The notes under the pieces: generated by a model | Seen by the model: only the letters and a program-made list of their open reading frames with translations | Database searches by the model: none | What the model was told of the DNA's origin: nothing | Assembly: GCF_014701095.1 (NCBI RefSeq) | Contig: NZ_AP023439.1 | Coordinates: 4,514,001 to 4,578,000 of the forward strand | DNA: 64,000 bases | Reading direction: 5' to 3' | From: Streptomyces tuirus | Lineage (GTDB): Bacteria; Actinomycetota; Actinomycetes; Streptomycetales; Streptomycetaceae | Translations under genes and position numbers: made by a program | In this document: in pieces, positions 6,505 to 14,644 of the stretch | Layout: every line of letters begins with the position of its first letter | Numbering within the stretch: position 1 is the first letter of the stretch

Positions 6505-7536
6505 CTAGGACGCCAGCCAGTCGTCCACCCCCGCCAGCAGCCTCGTCTTCACATCCTCCGGCGCCGCCGACCCCCGCACCGACTGCCGAGCCACCTCCGC
6601 CAGCTCCGCATCCGTGAACTCATGATGCCGCCGCGCGATCTCGTACTGCGCCGCAAGCCGCGACCCGAACAGCAACGGATCGTCCGCGCCCAGCGCCAAC
6701 GGCACCCCCGCCTCGAACAGCGTCCGCAGCGGCACATCCTCCGGCTTCTCGTACACCCCCAGCGCCACGTTCGACGCCGGACACACCTCGCACGTCACCT
6801 GCCGGTCCGCCAGCCGCTTCATCAGCCGCGGATCCTCCGCAGCCCGCACCCCGTGCCCCACCCGGTTCGCCCCCAGGTCGTCCAGGCAGTCCCGCACCGA
6901 CGACGGCCCCGCGAGCTCACCCCCGTGCGGCGCCGACAGCAACCCGGCCTCACGCGCGATCCCGAACGCCCGGTCGAAGTCCCGCGCCATCCCCCGACGC
7001 TCGTCGTTCGACAGCCCGAACCCGACGACCCCCCGGTCCGCGTACCGCGTCGCCAGCCGCGCCAGCGTCCGCGCGTCCAGCGGATGCTTCATCCGGTTCG
7101 CGGCGACCAGCACCCGCATCCCGAGCCCGGTCTCCCGCGACGTCGTCTCCACCGCGTCGAGGATGACCTCGAGCGCCGGAATCAGCCCACCCAGCCGCGG
7201 CGCGTACGACGTGGGGTCGACCTGGATCTCCAGCCATCCCGACCCGTCCCGCAGATCCTCCTCCGCGGCCTCCCGCACCAGCCGCTGGATGTCCTCCGGC
7301 TCCCGCAGACACGAGCGCGCCGCGTCGTACAGCCGCTGGAAGCGGAACCAGCCCCGCTCGTCCGTCGCCCGCAGTCTCGGCGGCTCTCCGCCGACCAGGG
7401 CCTCGGTCAGCGCGTCGGGCAACCGCACCCCGTACTTGTCGGCCAGTTCCAGCACGGTCGAGGGCCGCATCGACCCGGTGAAGTGCAGATGCAGATGGGC
7501 CTTCGGCAGCTCAGAGACATCACGTACACGCTCCAT
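6505..7536 (-). CDS. Adenosine deaminase-like amidohydrolase
   Basis: 343 residues of the adenosine/AMP deaminase family (hydrolytic removal of the 6-amino group, Zn-dependent TIM barrel). All catalytic ligands are visible: HLHLH near residue 16, the Glu and His of PHGGE, His of VGHGVRA, and the double Asp of GADDPLLFG. The usual HLDG after the first histidines is HFTG here, so it lies outside the classical ADA clade. It may act on another purine or on aminodeoxyfutalosine. An AGGA lies eight bases before the ATG. A GTG six codons upstream is less well supported. Confidence 0.85.
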   Translation of the reverse strand: MERVRDVSELPKAHLHLHFTGSMRPSTVLELADKYGVRLPDALTEALVGGEPPRLRATDERGWFRFQRLYDAARSCLREPEDIQRLVREAAEEDLRDGSGWLEIQVDPTSYAPRLGGLIPALEVILDAVETTSRETGLGMRVLVAANRMKHPLDARTLARLATRYADRGVVGFGLSNDERRGMARDFDRAFGIAREAGLLSAPHGGELAGPSSVRDCLDDLGANRVGHGVRAAEDPRLMKRLADRQVTCEVCPASNVALGVYEKPEDVPLRTLFEAGVPLALGADDPLLFGSRLAAQYEIARRHHEFTDAELAEVARQSVRGSAAPEDVKTRLLAGVDDWLAS

Positions 7537-7609
7537 CCCAAGATCCTGCCGCACGCCTCAGCCGTCCCGGTAGCCGTTTCCCCTTTCGTGGTCTTGCTCG
7601 CACAAACAA

Positions 7610-7643
7610 ATGGGGCACATACCGGACCCGGTATGTGCCCCAT
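7610..7643 (-). terminator. Intrinsic terminator downstream of the aminotransferase gene
   Basis: A 16-bp perfect stem with arms ATGGGGCACATACCGG and its complement and a very tight turn. On the minus strand it is followed by a T-rich tail (TTTGTTTGTG), so it ends transcripts of the aminotransferase gene before the deaminase gene. Confidence 0.85.
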
Positions 7644-7667
7644 GTCGCGGGAGCGGCGAAGCGGACG

Positions 7668-8894
7668 TCAGTCCCGCGCCTCCGCCAGCAGCTTCTGGAT
7701 CCGGCTCACACCCTCGACCAGATCCTCGTCACCCAGCGCGTACGACAGCCGCAGGTACCCGGGCGTACCGAACGCCTCACCCGGCACCACCGCGACCTCG
7801 GACTCCTCAAGGATCAGCGCGGCGAGCTCGACCGTGTCCTTGGGCCGCCGGCCCCGGATCTCCTTGCCGACCAGCGCCTTCACCGACGGGTAGGCGTAGA
7901 ACGCGCCCTCCGGCTCCGGGCAGACCACGCCGTCGATCTCGTTCAGCATCCGCACGATGGTCTTGCGCCGCCGGTCGAACGCCTCACGCATCTTCGCGAC
8001 GGCGTCCAGCTCACCCGAGACGGCGGCCAGCGCGGCCGCCTGGGCGACGTTGGACACGTTCGACGTGGCGTGCGACTGCAGGTTGGTCGCGGCCTTGACG
8101 ACGTCCTTCGGGCCGATGATCCACCCGACACGCCAGCCGGTCATCGCGTACGTCTTCGCGACACCGTTGACCACGACGCACTTGTCGCGCAGCTCCGGCA
8201 GCACCGCCGGCAGCGACACGGCGGAGGCGCCGCCGTAGACGAGGTGCTCGTAGATCTCGTCGGTCATCACCCACAGGCCGTGCTCGACGGCCCAGCGGCC
8301 GATGGCCTCGGTCTCCTGCTCGCTGTAGACCGCGCCGGTCGGGTTGGACGGCGAGACGAAGAGGACGACCTTCGTCTTCTCCGTGCGCGCCGCCTCCAGC
8401 TGCTCGACGGACACCCGGTAGCCGGTCGTCTCGTCGGCGACGACCTCCACCGGCACACCCCCGGCCAGCCGGATCGACTCGGGGTACGTCGTCCAGTAGG
8501 GCGCGGGCACGATGACCTCGTCGCCCGGGTCGAGGATCGCGGCGAAGGCCTCGTAGATGGCCTGCTTGCCGCCGTTGGTGACGAGGATCTGCGACACGTC
8601 GGGCTCGTAGCCGGAGTCCCGCAGCGTCTTCGCGGCGATGGCGGCCTTCAGCTCGGGAAGACCGCCGGCCGGCGTGTAGCGGTGGTACTTCGGGTTCTTG
8701 CAGGCCTCGATCGCGGCCTCGACGATGTAGTCCGGGGTGGGGAAGTCGGGCTCACCGGCGCCGAAGCCGATCACCGGCCGCCCTGCGGCCTTGAGGGCCT
8801 TGGCCTTGGCGTCCACGGCGAGGGTGGCGGACTCGGAGATCGCGCCGACTCGGGCGGAGACCCGGCGCTCGGTGGGAGGGGTTGCAGCGCTCAT
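7668..8894 (-). CDS. aspC: Aspartate aminotransferase (class I/II PLP-dependent)
   Basis: 408 residues, fold-type I aminotransferase of the Ib subgroup. It moves the amino group between aspartate and 2-oxoglutarate using pyridoxal phosphate. Seen: GAGEPDFPTP substrate loop, TNGGKQAIY cofactor phosphate loop, VSPSNPTGAVYS, DEIYEHLVY, and the PLP lysine in NGVAKTYAMTGWRVGW. The C-terminal arginine region PGYLRLSYA is intact. The ATG giving MSAATPPTERRVSARVG is the conserved start. It is divergent from the tRNA-Trp/secE unit. Confidence 0.93.
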   Translation of the reverse strand: MSAATPPTERRVSARVGAISESATLAVDAKAKALKAAGRPVIGFGAGEPDFPTPDYIVEAAIEACKNPKYHRYTPAGGLPELKAAIAAKTLRDSGYEPDVSQILVTNGGKQAIYEAFAAILDPGDEVIVPAPYWTTYPESIRLAGGVPVEVVADETTGYRVSVEQLEAARTEKTKVVLFVSPSNPTGAVYSEQETEAIGRWAVEHGLWVMTDEIYEHLVYGGASAVSLPAVLPELRDKCVVVNGVAKTYAMTGWRVGWIIGPKDVVKAATNLQSHATSNVSNVAQAAALAAVSGELDAVAKMREAFDRRRKTIVRMLNEIDGVVCPEPEGAFYAYPSVKALVGKEIRGRRPKDTVELAALILEESEVAVVPGEAFGTPGYLRLSYALGDEDLVEGVSRIQKLLAEARD

Positions 8895-9200
8895 GGGGCC
8901 CATCGTTTCAGACCGGAAACGCGCGCGGCACGGGGGTTTCACAGACTGAACAACGTCGGGCAAACCCCTGAACAACAGTGCGGATCACCCGCACGGCCTG
9001 GGCGATCTTCAGCGGATTCACGTCAGTCCGCCCCCGGTTCCGCAGGCGATCTTGCGCCGACGAGGCCTCCCGCGGGCCCTTTCTGTTCGACGACCGGCCG
9101 CCGAGCACGTACACTCACACCTCGTTGGCCTTCAGCAGGCCGCGCCCGTTCGGTGCACACCAAGCATCCGGATGGATGCGGTACGTTGGGTGGCACACAA
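8895..9200. other. Divergent intergenic region, aminotransferase gene / tRNA-Trp
   Basis: About 300 bp without a gene. It holds the promoter of the leftward aminotransferase gene (not resolved) and the rightward promoter feeding tRNA-Trp. No further structure was recognised. Confidence 0.5.
9086..9115 (+). promoter_or_regulatory. Probable promoter for tRNA-Trp and secE-nusG
   Basis: TTCGAC and TACACT separated by 18 bp, about 85 bp upstream of the tRNA. The -10 is a good match; the -35 is moderate. Confidence 0.5.
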
Positions 9201-9273
9201 AGGGTCGTAGCTCAATTGGTAGAGCACTGGTCTCCAAAACCAGCGGTTGGGGGTTCAAGTCCCTCCGGCCCTG
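9201..9273 (+). tRNA. trpT: tRNA-Trp (CCA)
   Basis: Cloverleaf with acceptor AGGGTCG/CGGCCCT, anticodon stem CTGGT/ACCAG around CTCCAAA (anticodon CCA), T arm GGGGG/CCCTC and discriminator G. Its place just before secE-nusG is conserved across actinobacteria. Confidence 0.96.
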
Positions 9274-9381
9274 CTACACACACCTTCGCCAGGATGTGTG
9301 CGCATGTACGTACAGCAATGCACCGCCGTGCGGCTCAGACCGGGCGCGGCACGGCCACGACCCGGAATCAGGTGAGGACGA

Positions 9382-9666
9382 GTGACGGACGCCGTGGGCT
9401 CCATCGACATGCCTGATGCCCAGGACGAGGCGCCGGAGTCCAAGAAGACTCGCAAGGGCGGCAAGCGCGGCAAGAAGGGCCCGCTCAAGCGGCTCGCCCT
9501 CTTCTACCGTCAGATCGTCGCGGAACTGCGCAAGGTCGTCTGGCCGACCCGCAACCAGCTGACGACCTACACGACCGTGGTGATCATCTTCGTCGTCATC
9601 ATGATCGGCCTGGTCACCGTGATTGACTATGGGCTCAGCAACGCCGCCAAGTACGTGTTCGGCTGA
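9382..9666 (+). CDS. secE: Preprotein translocase subunit SecE
   Basis: 94 residues. A Lys/Gly-rich N-terminal tail (about 20-36) is followed by the amphipathic helix FYRQIVAELRKVVWPTR, whose core is the SecE signature, and one transmembrane helix at about residues 62-82. This is the single-span SecE type. It clamps SecY in the plasma membrane channel. The GTG start follows GGTGAGGACGA. A hairpin separates it from nusG, with which it is normally co-transcribed. Confidence 0.96.
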   Translation: MTDAVGSIDMPDAQDEAPESKKTRKGGKRGKKGPLKRLALFYRQIVAELRKVVWPTRNQLTTYTTVVIIFVVIMIGLVTVIDYGLSNAAKYVFG

Positions 9667-9678
9667 GCAGTCCGCGAA

Positions 9679-9701
9679 GAGCGCCGAGGTACCCGGCGCT
9701 C
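9679..9701 (+). terminator. Hairpin between secE and nusG
   Basis: GAGCGCCG/CGGCGCTC with loop AGGTACC, followed by CTTTCGC. It may terminate part of the secE transcripts or act as a processing site. Confidence 0.5.
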
Positions 9702-9746
9702 CTTTCGCATGTTCCACCCCTATGTATCCAGGAAGAAGCAGCCACC

Positions 9747-10571
9747 GTGTCTGACCCGAACGTGAACGACGCCATCGAGCCTGTCGAGTCCGTCGAGGAC
9801 GAGCTCGACATCGTCGAGGGCGCGGACAGCGAGGACACCGAGGCCTCTGCCGAGGTCGAGGCTGCCGACGCCGTCGCGGACGACGCCGCCGAGGCGGAGA
9901 CCGAGGACGCCGAAGAGGCCGCGGAAGAACTCGAGGAAGAGCCCGAGGACGACCGCGACCCGATCGAGAAGCTCCGCGAGGAACTGCGGGTCCTGCCCGG
10001 CGAGTGGTACGTCATCCACACCTACGCCGGCTACGAGAACCGCGTGAAGACCAACCTCGAGCAGCGCGCCGTCTCGCTGAACGTCGAGGACTACATCTTC
10101 CAGGCCGAGGTGCCGCAGGAAGAGGTCGTCCAGATCAAGAACGGCGACCGCAAGACGATCAAGCAGAACAAGCTCCCGGGCTACGTCCTCGTCCGCATGG
10201 ACCTGACGAACGAGTCCTGGGGCGTCGTCCGCAACACCCCCGGCGTCACCGGCTTCGTGGGCAACGCCTACGACCCGTACCCGCTGACCCTGGACGAGAT
10301 CGTCAAGATGCTCGCCCCCGAGGCCGAGGAGAAGGCCGCCCGCGAGGCCGCCGAGGCCGAGGGCAAGCCGGCTCCGCAGCGCAAGGTCGAGGTCCAGGTG
10401 CTGGACTTCGAGGTCGGCGACTCGGTCACCGTCACCGACGGCCCGTTCGCCACGCTGCAGGCGACCATCAACGAGATCAACCCCGACTCCAAGAAGGTCA
10501 AGGGCCTCGTCGAGATCTTCGGCCGCGAGACGCCGGTCGAGCTCTCCTTCGACCAGATCCAGAAGAACTGA
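9747..10571 (+). CDS. nusG: Transcription termination/antitermination factor NusG
   Basis: 274 residues. An acidic Glu/Asp/Ala-rich extension fills residues 1 to about 76 and is typical of actinobacterial NusG. The NGN domain starts at GEWYVIHTYAGYENRVK and contains LPGYVLVRMDL and NTPGVTGFVG. An Ala/Glu-rich linker (EEKAAREAAEAEGKPAP) leads to the KOW domain VGDSVTVTDGPFATLQATI. NusG binds RNA polymerase and links it to Rho or to the ribosome (S10). Starts at GTG after CCAGGAAGAAG. A strong terminator follows. Confidence 0.97.
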   Translation: MSDPNVNDAIEPVESVEDELDIVEGADSEDTEASAEVEAADAVADDAAEAETEDAEEAAEELEEEPEDDRDPIEKLREELRVLPGEWYVIHTYAGYENRVKTNLEQRAVSLNVEDYIFQAEVPQEEVVQIKNGDRKTIKQNKLPGYVLVRMDLTNESWGVVRNTPGVTGFVGNAYDPYPLTLDEIVKMLAPEAEEKAAREAAEAEGKPAPQRKVEVQVLDFEVGDSVTVTDGPFATLQATINEINPDSKKVKGLVEIFGRETPVELSFDQIQKN

Positions 10572-10591
10572 CTTCCGGATTCACCGCTTCC

Positions 10592-10642
10592 GCGCAGGTC
10601 AGGCGATCGCTCGAGCGTCCGCCTGACCTGCGCGGTTTTTGG
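10592..10642 (+). terminator. Intrinsic terminator after nusG
   Basis: A perfect 14-bp stem (GCGCAGGTCAGGCG and its complement), a 14-nt loop and then GGTTTTTGG. One of the clearest terminators in the window. Confidence 0.9.
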
Positions 10643-10675
10643 CCGCGCATCTATACCCGTTATCGTTGTGCGGTA

Positions 10676-10708
10676 TGCCTGCGTCCGGGTGGTCCCCGTA
10701 CGCAGGCA
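10676..10708 (+). promoter_or_regulatory. Hairpin in the rplK leader
   Basis: TGCCTGCGT/ACGCAGGCA encloses a 15-nt loop and ends 29 nt before the rplK start. In other bacteria L1 represses rplK-rplA by binding the leader. Whether this hairpin mimics the L1 site on 23S rRNA is inference only. Confidence 0.4.
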
Positions 10709-10737
10709 GGACCCGAATCGAAAGGACCCGGAGAGCT

Positions 10738-11172
10738 ATGCCTCCCAAGAAGAAGAAGGTCACGGGGCTCATCAAGCTCCAGATCCAGGCCGGTGCCGCC
10801 AACCCGGCCCCGCCGGTCGGCCCCGCGCTGGGTCAGCACGGCGTGAACATCATGGAGTTCTGCAAGGCCTACAACGCCGCGACCGAGTCGCAGCGTGGCT
10901 GGGTGATCCCGGTGGAGATCACGGTCTACGAGGACCGTTCCTTCACCTTCATCACCAAGACGCCGCCGGCCGCGAAGATGATCCTGAAGGCCGCGGGCAT
11001 CGAGAAGGGCTCCGGCGAGCCGCACAAGACCAAGGTCGCGAAGATCACGCGTGACCAGGTCCGTGAGATCGCCACGACCAAGATGCCCGACCTCAACGCC
11101 AACGACCTGGACGCCGCCGAGAAGATCATCGCCGGCACCGCCCGCTCCATGGGCGTCACGGTCGAGGGCTGA
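10738..11172 (+). CDS. rplK: 50S ribosomal protein L11
   Basis: 144 residues, standard L11 length. Begins MPPKKKKVTGLIKLQIQAG; the N-terminal proline-rich helix (PAPPVGPALGQHGVNIMEF) binds thiostrepton-type antibiotics together with 23S rRNA. The C-terminal rRNA-binding domain contains TPPAAKMILKAAG. L11 is also needed for RelA activation by uncharged tRNA. The ATG was chosen by this conserved N-terminus; it follows GGACCCGGAGAG. First gene of the L11-L1 unit. Confidence 0.98.
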   Translation: MPPKKKKVTGLIKLQIQAGAANPAPPVGPALGQHGVNIMEFCKAYNAATESQRGWVIPVEITVYEDRSFTFITKTPPAAKMILKAAGIEKGSGEPHKTKVAKITRDQVREIATTKMPDLNANDLDAAEKIIAGTARSMGVTVEG

Positions 11173-11249
11173 GCCCCAACCACCACCAGCAGTAGTGGCG
11201 GGGCCTGCTCGGCCCGGACCACGACTCCTAAGAATCCACAGGAGCAGTA

Positions 11250-11975
11250 GTGAGCAAGCGCAGCAAGTCCCTTCGCGCTGCGGACGCCAAGGTCGACCGG
11301 GAGAAGCTCTACGCCCCGCTCGAGGCCGTCCGTCTCGCCAAGGAGACCTCCACGACCAAGTTCGACGGCACCGTCGAGGTCGCCTTCCGCCTGGGTGTCG
11401 ACCCGCGCAAGGCCGACCAGATGGTCCGTGGCACCGTGAACCTTCCGCACGGCACCGGTAAGACCGCCCGGGTCCTGGTCTTCGCGACCGGTGACCGTGC
11501 CGAGGCCGCGCGTGCCGCGGGCGCCGACATCGTCGGCGCCGACGAGCTGATCGACGAGGTGTCGAAGGGCCGTCTGGACTTCGACGCCGTCGTCGCCACC
11601 CCGGACCTCATGGGCAAGGTCGGCCGCCTCGGCCGGGTGCTCGGTCCGCGTGGTCTGATGCCGAACCCGAAGACCGGTACCGTCACCCCCGACGTCACCA
11701 AGGCCGTCACCGAGATCAAGGGCGGCAAGATCGAGTTCCGCGTCGACAAGCACGCGAACCTGCACTTCATCATCGGCAAGACGTCGTTCGACGACACCAA
11801 GCTGGTGGAGAACTACGGCGCGGCCCTGGAGGAGATCCTCCGTCTGAAGCCGTCCGCCGCCAAGGGTCGCTACATCAAGAAGGCCGCCATCAGCACCACG
11901 ATGGGCCCCGGCATTCCGGTCGACTCCAACCGCACCCGCAACCTCCTCGTCGAGGAGGACCCGGCTGCGGTCTGA
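11250..11975 (+). CDS. rplA: 50S ribosomal protein L1
   Basis: 241 residues, full length. MSKRSKSLRAADAKVDREKLY leads into the two-domain L1 fold, with the signature LGPRGLMPNPKTGTVTPDV in the second half. L1 forms the mobile stalk that releases deacylated tRNA and usually represses its own operon. GTG start behind CACAGGAGCAGTA. A strong terminator follows, so the rplK-rplA unit ends before the lipoprotein gene. Confidence 0.98.
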   Translation: MSKRSKSLRAADAKVDREKLYAPLEAVRLAKETSTTKFDGTVEVAFRLGVDPRKADQMVRGTVNLPHGTGKTARVLVFATGDRAEAARAAGADIVGADELIDEVSKGRLDFDAVVATPDLMGKVGRLGRVLGPRGLMPNPKTGTVTPDVTKAVTEIKGGKIEFRVDKHANLHFIIGKTSFDDTKLVENYGAALEEILRLKPSAAKGRYIKKAAISTTMGPGIPVDSNRTRNLLVEEDPAAV

Positions 11976-12000
11976 GCCTGACGGCTCACCCAACCGGTCA

Positions 12001-12041
12001 CGGGCCCCGCACCTCTTACAGGTGCGGGGCCCGTTCCCTTT
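12001..12041 (+). terminator. Intrinsic terminator after rplA
   Basis: Perfect 14-bp stem CGGGCCCCGCACCT/AGGTGCGGGGCCCG with a CTTAC loop, followed by TTCCCTTTT. Confidence 0.88.
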
Positions 12042-12103
12042 TCCGGTACGTACGCCGGTGGCCTGGGTTAACGTGCGGGAACCGGATGCGAACGGGGGGA
12101 CGT

Positions 12104-12961
12104 ATGCAGGGCTCGACCGTGCGCCGCGTGGGCCTGGTGCTCGCGGTGGCGACCGCGCTGACGGGGGTGGCCTCCTGCACGTCCCAGGACCCCTTTGACG
12201 GCCCCGGCCACGAGAAACGGGCTCCGCACGGGCGCACCCTGGCGGCCCTGCGCTCCGCGGAGCGCGCCACCGAGCACGCGGAGTCCGCCCGGGTCGAGTC
12301 CACGACCACCATGGGCTCGCTGATGTCGATGACCGCCGACGGCACTCTCGGCTGGAGCGACGGCATCACCGGCACCCTCACCATCAGGTACACCGGCGGC
12401 ACCGTGGCCGACACCATGCGCCGGCTCGGCACCACCTCGATGGAGGCCCGCTACCTGCCCGACGCGTACTACGCGCGCATGGGCGAGAGATTCGCCGAGA
12501 AGGCGGGCGGCAAGCGGTGGGTCCGGTACGCCTACGAGGACCTCGAAGCCCTCGCCGGCGGCTCCGGCGGCCACCTGGGCGACCGGATGCGCAGCACCAC
12601 GCCCAACCAGTCCGTGAAGCTCCTGCTGTCCTCCGGCGACGTCAGGAAGGTCGGCCGGGAGAGCGTCCGCGGCCGGTCGGCCACGCACTGGTCCGGCACC
12701 GTGGCGGCGGCCGACATCGCCGACGCCGGCCTGCGCAAGCAGCTCACCGAGGCCGGTGTGACCACCGAGACGGTCGACATCTGGATCGACGAGCGGAACC
12801 TGCTGGTCAAGAAGGTCGAGAAGGCGCGGACGGCCACGGGCCTGATGACCCAGACGGCGCACTACACCGACTACGGCGCGACCGTCCGGGCCGAGCGCCC
12901 CCCGCGGTCCGACACCGGGGACTTCGACGACCTGATGCGCAAGCAGACCGCCCCGCGCTGA
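12104..12961 (+). CDS. Secreted lipoprotein of unknown function
   Basis: 285 residues. The N-terminus has RR, a hydrophobic stretch (VGLVLAVATALTG) and lipobox VASC, so Cys25 should be lipidated and the protein anchored outside the membrane. The remainder (repeated beta-rich stretches, a YLPDAYYARM segment, WIDERNLLVKKVE) resembles the LppX/LprAFG-like fold of actinobacterial lipoproteins, but no family motif settles this. A GGGGGGA lies close before this ATG; an in-frame ATG 18 nt upstream is also possible. It is an insertion between rplK-rplA and rplJ-rplL. Confidence 0.75.
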   Translation: MQGSTVRRVGLVLAVATALTGVASCTSQDPFDGPGHEKRAPHGRTLAALRSAERATEHAESARVESTTTMGSLMSMTADGTLGWSDGITGTLTIRYTGGTVADTMRRLGTTSMEARYLPDAYYARMGERFAEKAGGKRWVRYAYEDLEALAGGSGGHLGDRMRSTTPNQSVKLLLSSGDVRKVGRESVRGRSATHWSGTVAAADIADAGLRKQLTEAGVTTETVDIWIDERNLLVKKVEKARTATGLMTQTAHYTDYGATVRAERPPRSDTGDFDDLMRKQTAPR

Positions 12962-12983
12962 TCAGCCGTACGGGCGGATTTGC

Positions 12984-13009
12984 TTGACGGCGATCCGTTC
13001 CCGTACTCT
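12984..13009 (+). promoter_or_regulatory. Candidate rplJ-rplL promoter
   Basis: TTGACG is followed 14 bp later by TACTCT. The spacing is short; TACAGA a little downstream is an alternative -10. The element sits directly before the L10-type leader, so a promoter is expected here. Confidence 0.45.
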
Positions 13010-13017
13010 CCTACAGA

Positions 13018-13254
13018 AGCCAAAGACCGCTGGTCGTTACCGCGTGCTCATCAGAGGGCGCGGTGGCCGAAGGATCCGCTGAACGGCGGACGACCCGCGC
13101 AGGTGACACTGGAGAAGTTCCCGGAGCCCGCCGCCTCGTGCGTGTGTGAAACCGGTTGAGCTACGCCCCGTGCGCTTGCGCCGGGGCGTTTCGTTTTCCC
13201 CAGTCCTCCTTCGGGTCCGCGCGGTCCGACACACCCGGAAGGAGGCCGAGGCTC
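13018..13254 (+). ncRNA. L10 (rplJ) mRNA leader, autoregulatory
   Basis: The leader contains the conserved L10-leader-like blocks AAAGACCGCTGGTCG, GAAGGATCCGC and CGCAGGTGACACTGGAGAAG, in the order expected for the kink-turn that binds the L10(L12)n complex. It ends in a terminator-like hairpin just before rplJ. By analogy with other bacteria, excess L10-L12 would lower expression of this operon. Family assignment is by eye; a covariance-model search would settle it. Confidence 0.75.
13163..13201 (+). terminator. Attenuator hairpin in the rplJ leader
   Basis: ACGCCCCG/CGGGGCGT with an 11-nt loop, followed by TTCGTTTTCCCC. It lies inside the L10 leader and should give partial termination before rplJ. 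Confidence 0.7.
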
Positions 13255-13785
13255 ATGGCGAGGCCTGACAAGGTCGATGCCGTCGAGGAGATGCGGGACA
13301 AGTTCCGCAACTCCAACGCTGCCGTCGTTACCGCGTACACCGGTCTCACCGTCGCGCAGCTCCAGCAGCTGCGTCGTTCACTCGGTGAGAACGCTCAGTA
13401 CCGTGTGGCGAAGAACACGCTGACCAAGATTGCGGCCAACGAGGCCGGGATCACGACGCTGGACGACCTCTTTGCGGGTTCGTCGGCCGTCGCCTTCGTG
13501 ACCGGTGACCCGGTCGAGGCGGCGAAGGGTCTCCGTGACTTCGCCAAGGACAACCCCAACCTCGTCATCAAGGGCGGCGTCCTTGACGGCAAGGCGTTGT
13601 CCGCCGATGAGATCAAGAAGCTTGCGGACCTCGAGTCCCGCGAGGTTCTGCTCTCCAAGCTGGCGGGTGCCTTCAAGGGCAAGCAGTCCCAGGCTGCTCA
13701 GCTCTTCCAGGCGCTTCCCTCGAAGCTCGTCCGCACCGTGGACGCGCTCCGTGCCAAGCGGGACGAGCAGGGCGGTGCCGAGTAA
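13255..13785 (+). CDS. rplJ: 50S ribosomal protein L10
   Basis: 176 residues. The N-terminal rRNA-binding globular domain (MARPDKVDAVEEMRDKF, then AVVTAYTGLTVAQLQQLR and YRVAKNTL) is followed by a C-terminal helix (SQAAQLFQALPSKLVRTVDAL) that binds L7/L12 dimers. It forms the base of the stalk that recruits translation GTPases. The ATG follows CCGGAAGGAGG; upstream in-frame codons lie in the leader and are not used. Co-transcribed with rplL across a 114-bp gap. Confidence 0.97.
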   Translation: MARPDKVDAVEEMRDKFRNSNAAVVTAYTGLTVAQLQQLRRSLGENAQYRVAKNTLTKIAANEAGITTLDDLFAGSSAVAFVTGDPVEAAKGLRDFAKDNPNLVIKGGVLDGKALSADEIKKLADLESREVLLSKLAGAFKGKQSQAAQLFQALPSKLVRTVDALRAKRDEQGGAE

Positions 13786-13899
13786 CTCGGCTCGCATCCC
13801 GGCCGCCGCTGCCTGAACGCGGCGACCGTCGCGGGCCAGTAGTACGCCCGCCTCACATGTACATCCGGCACCTGCCGATTTAGTGGAAGGACCGCCATC

Positions 13900-14283
13900 A
13901 TGGCGAAGCTCAGCCAGGAAGACCTGCTCGCGCAGTTCGAGGAGATGACCCTCATCGAGCTCTCCGAGTTCGTGAAGGCGTTCGAGGAGAAGTTCGACGT
14001 CACCGCCGCCGCGGCCGTCGCCGTCGCCGGCCCGGCCGGCCCGGCCGCCCCGGCCGAGGCCGCTGAGGAGCAGGACGAGTTCGACGTCATCCTCACGGGT
14101 GCCGGCGACAAGAAGATCCAGGTCATCAAGGTCGTGCGTGAGCTGACCTCCCTGGGTCTGAAGGAGGCCAAGGACCTCGTGGACGGCGCCCCGAAGCCCG
14201 TTCTCGAGAAGGTCGCCAAGGACGCCGCCGAGAAGGCCGCCGAGTCCCTCAAGGGCGCCGGCGCCTCCGTCGAGGTCAAGTAA
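13900..14283 (+). CDS. rplL: 50S ribosomal protein L7/L12
   Basis: 127 residues. N-terminal dimerisation helices (MAKLSQEDLLAQFEEMTLIELSEFVKAFEEKF, shown by parts), an Ala/Pro-rich hinge (about 40-58), and the conserved C-terminal domain with FDVILTGAGDKKIQVIKVVRE and GLKEAKDLVDGAPK, which contacts EF-Tu and EF-G. ATG start behind GTGGAAGGA. It is present in several copies per ribosome, so an independent strong translation signal is expected. A large terminator follows. Confidence 0.98.
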   Translation: MAKLSQEDLLAQFEEMTLIELSEFVKAFEEKFDVTAAAAVAVAGPAGPAAPAEAAEEQDEFDVILTGAGDKKIQVIKVVRELTSLGLKEAKDLVDGAPKPVLEKVAKDAAEKAAESLKGAGASVEVK

Positions 14284-14343
14284 CACCCTCGGATCCGTCA
14301 GGATCCACAACACGTCCCGTTGGACGTGTAACGCGTAAGCGCG

Positions 14344-14377
14344 GAAGAGCGATCATCCATCCGGGTGGTCGCTCTTC
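14344..14377 (+). terminator. Terminator after rplL
   Basis: Stem of 15 bp (outer GAAGAGCGA/TCGCTCTTC, inner part with G-T pairs) and a 4-nt loop. Readthrough may supply part of rpoBC expression. Confidence 0.75.
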
Positions 14378-14644
14378 GGCGTTCTCGGGGGCGGGCCGCG
14401 GTTGCCTTGAAGCCCCGGTGACGGGGGGTATGGTGATCTTCGTCGTGTCTCCGGGCGGCCCCGGATCGGGCAGAGGGGCCTTGACGAACCGCACGCAGCG
14501 CGCAATTCTCAGGACGCGTCGTCACAGGATCCGAATCCGAGGCATGGATCGGCGACGAAGAGGGCAGTACTAACGTGCGTTGAGGGCAGCGCCTTGTCGC
14601 AGGAGTGGAACAACGAGGGTGAACACGGGTTCCAGGACCCGCAC

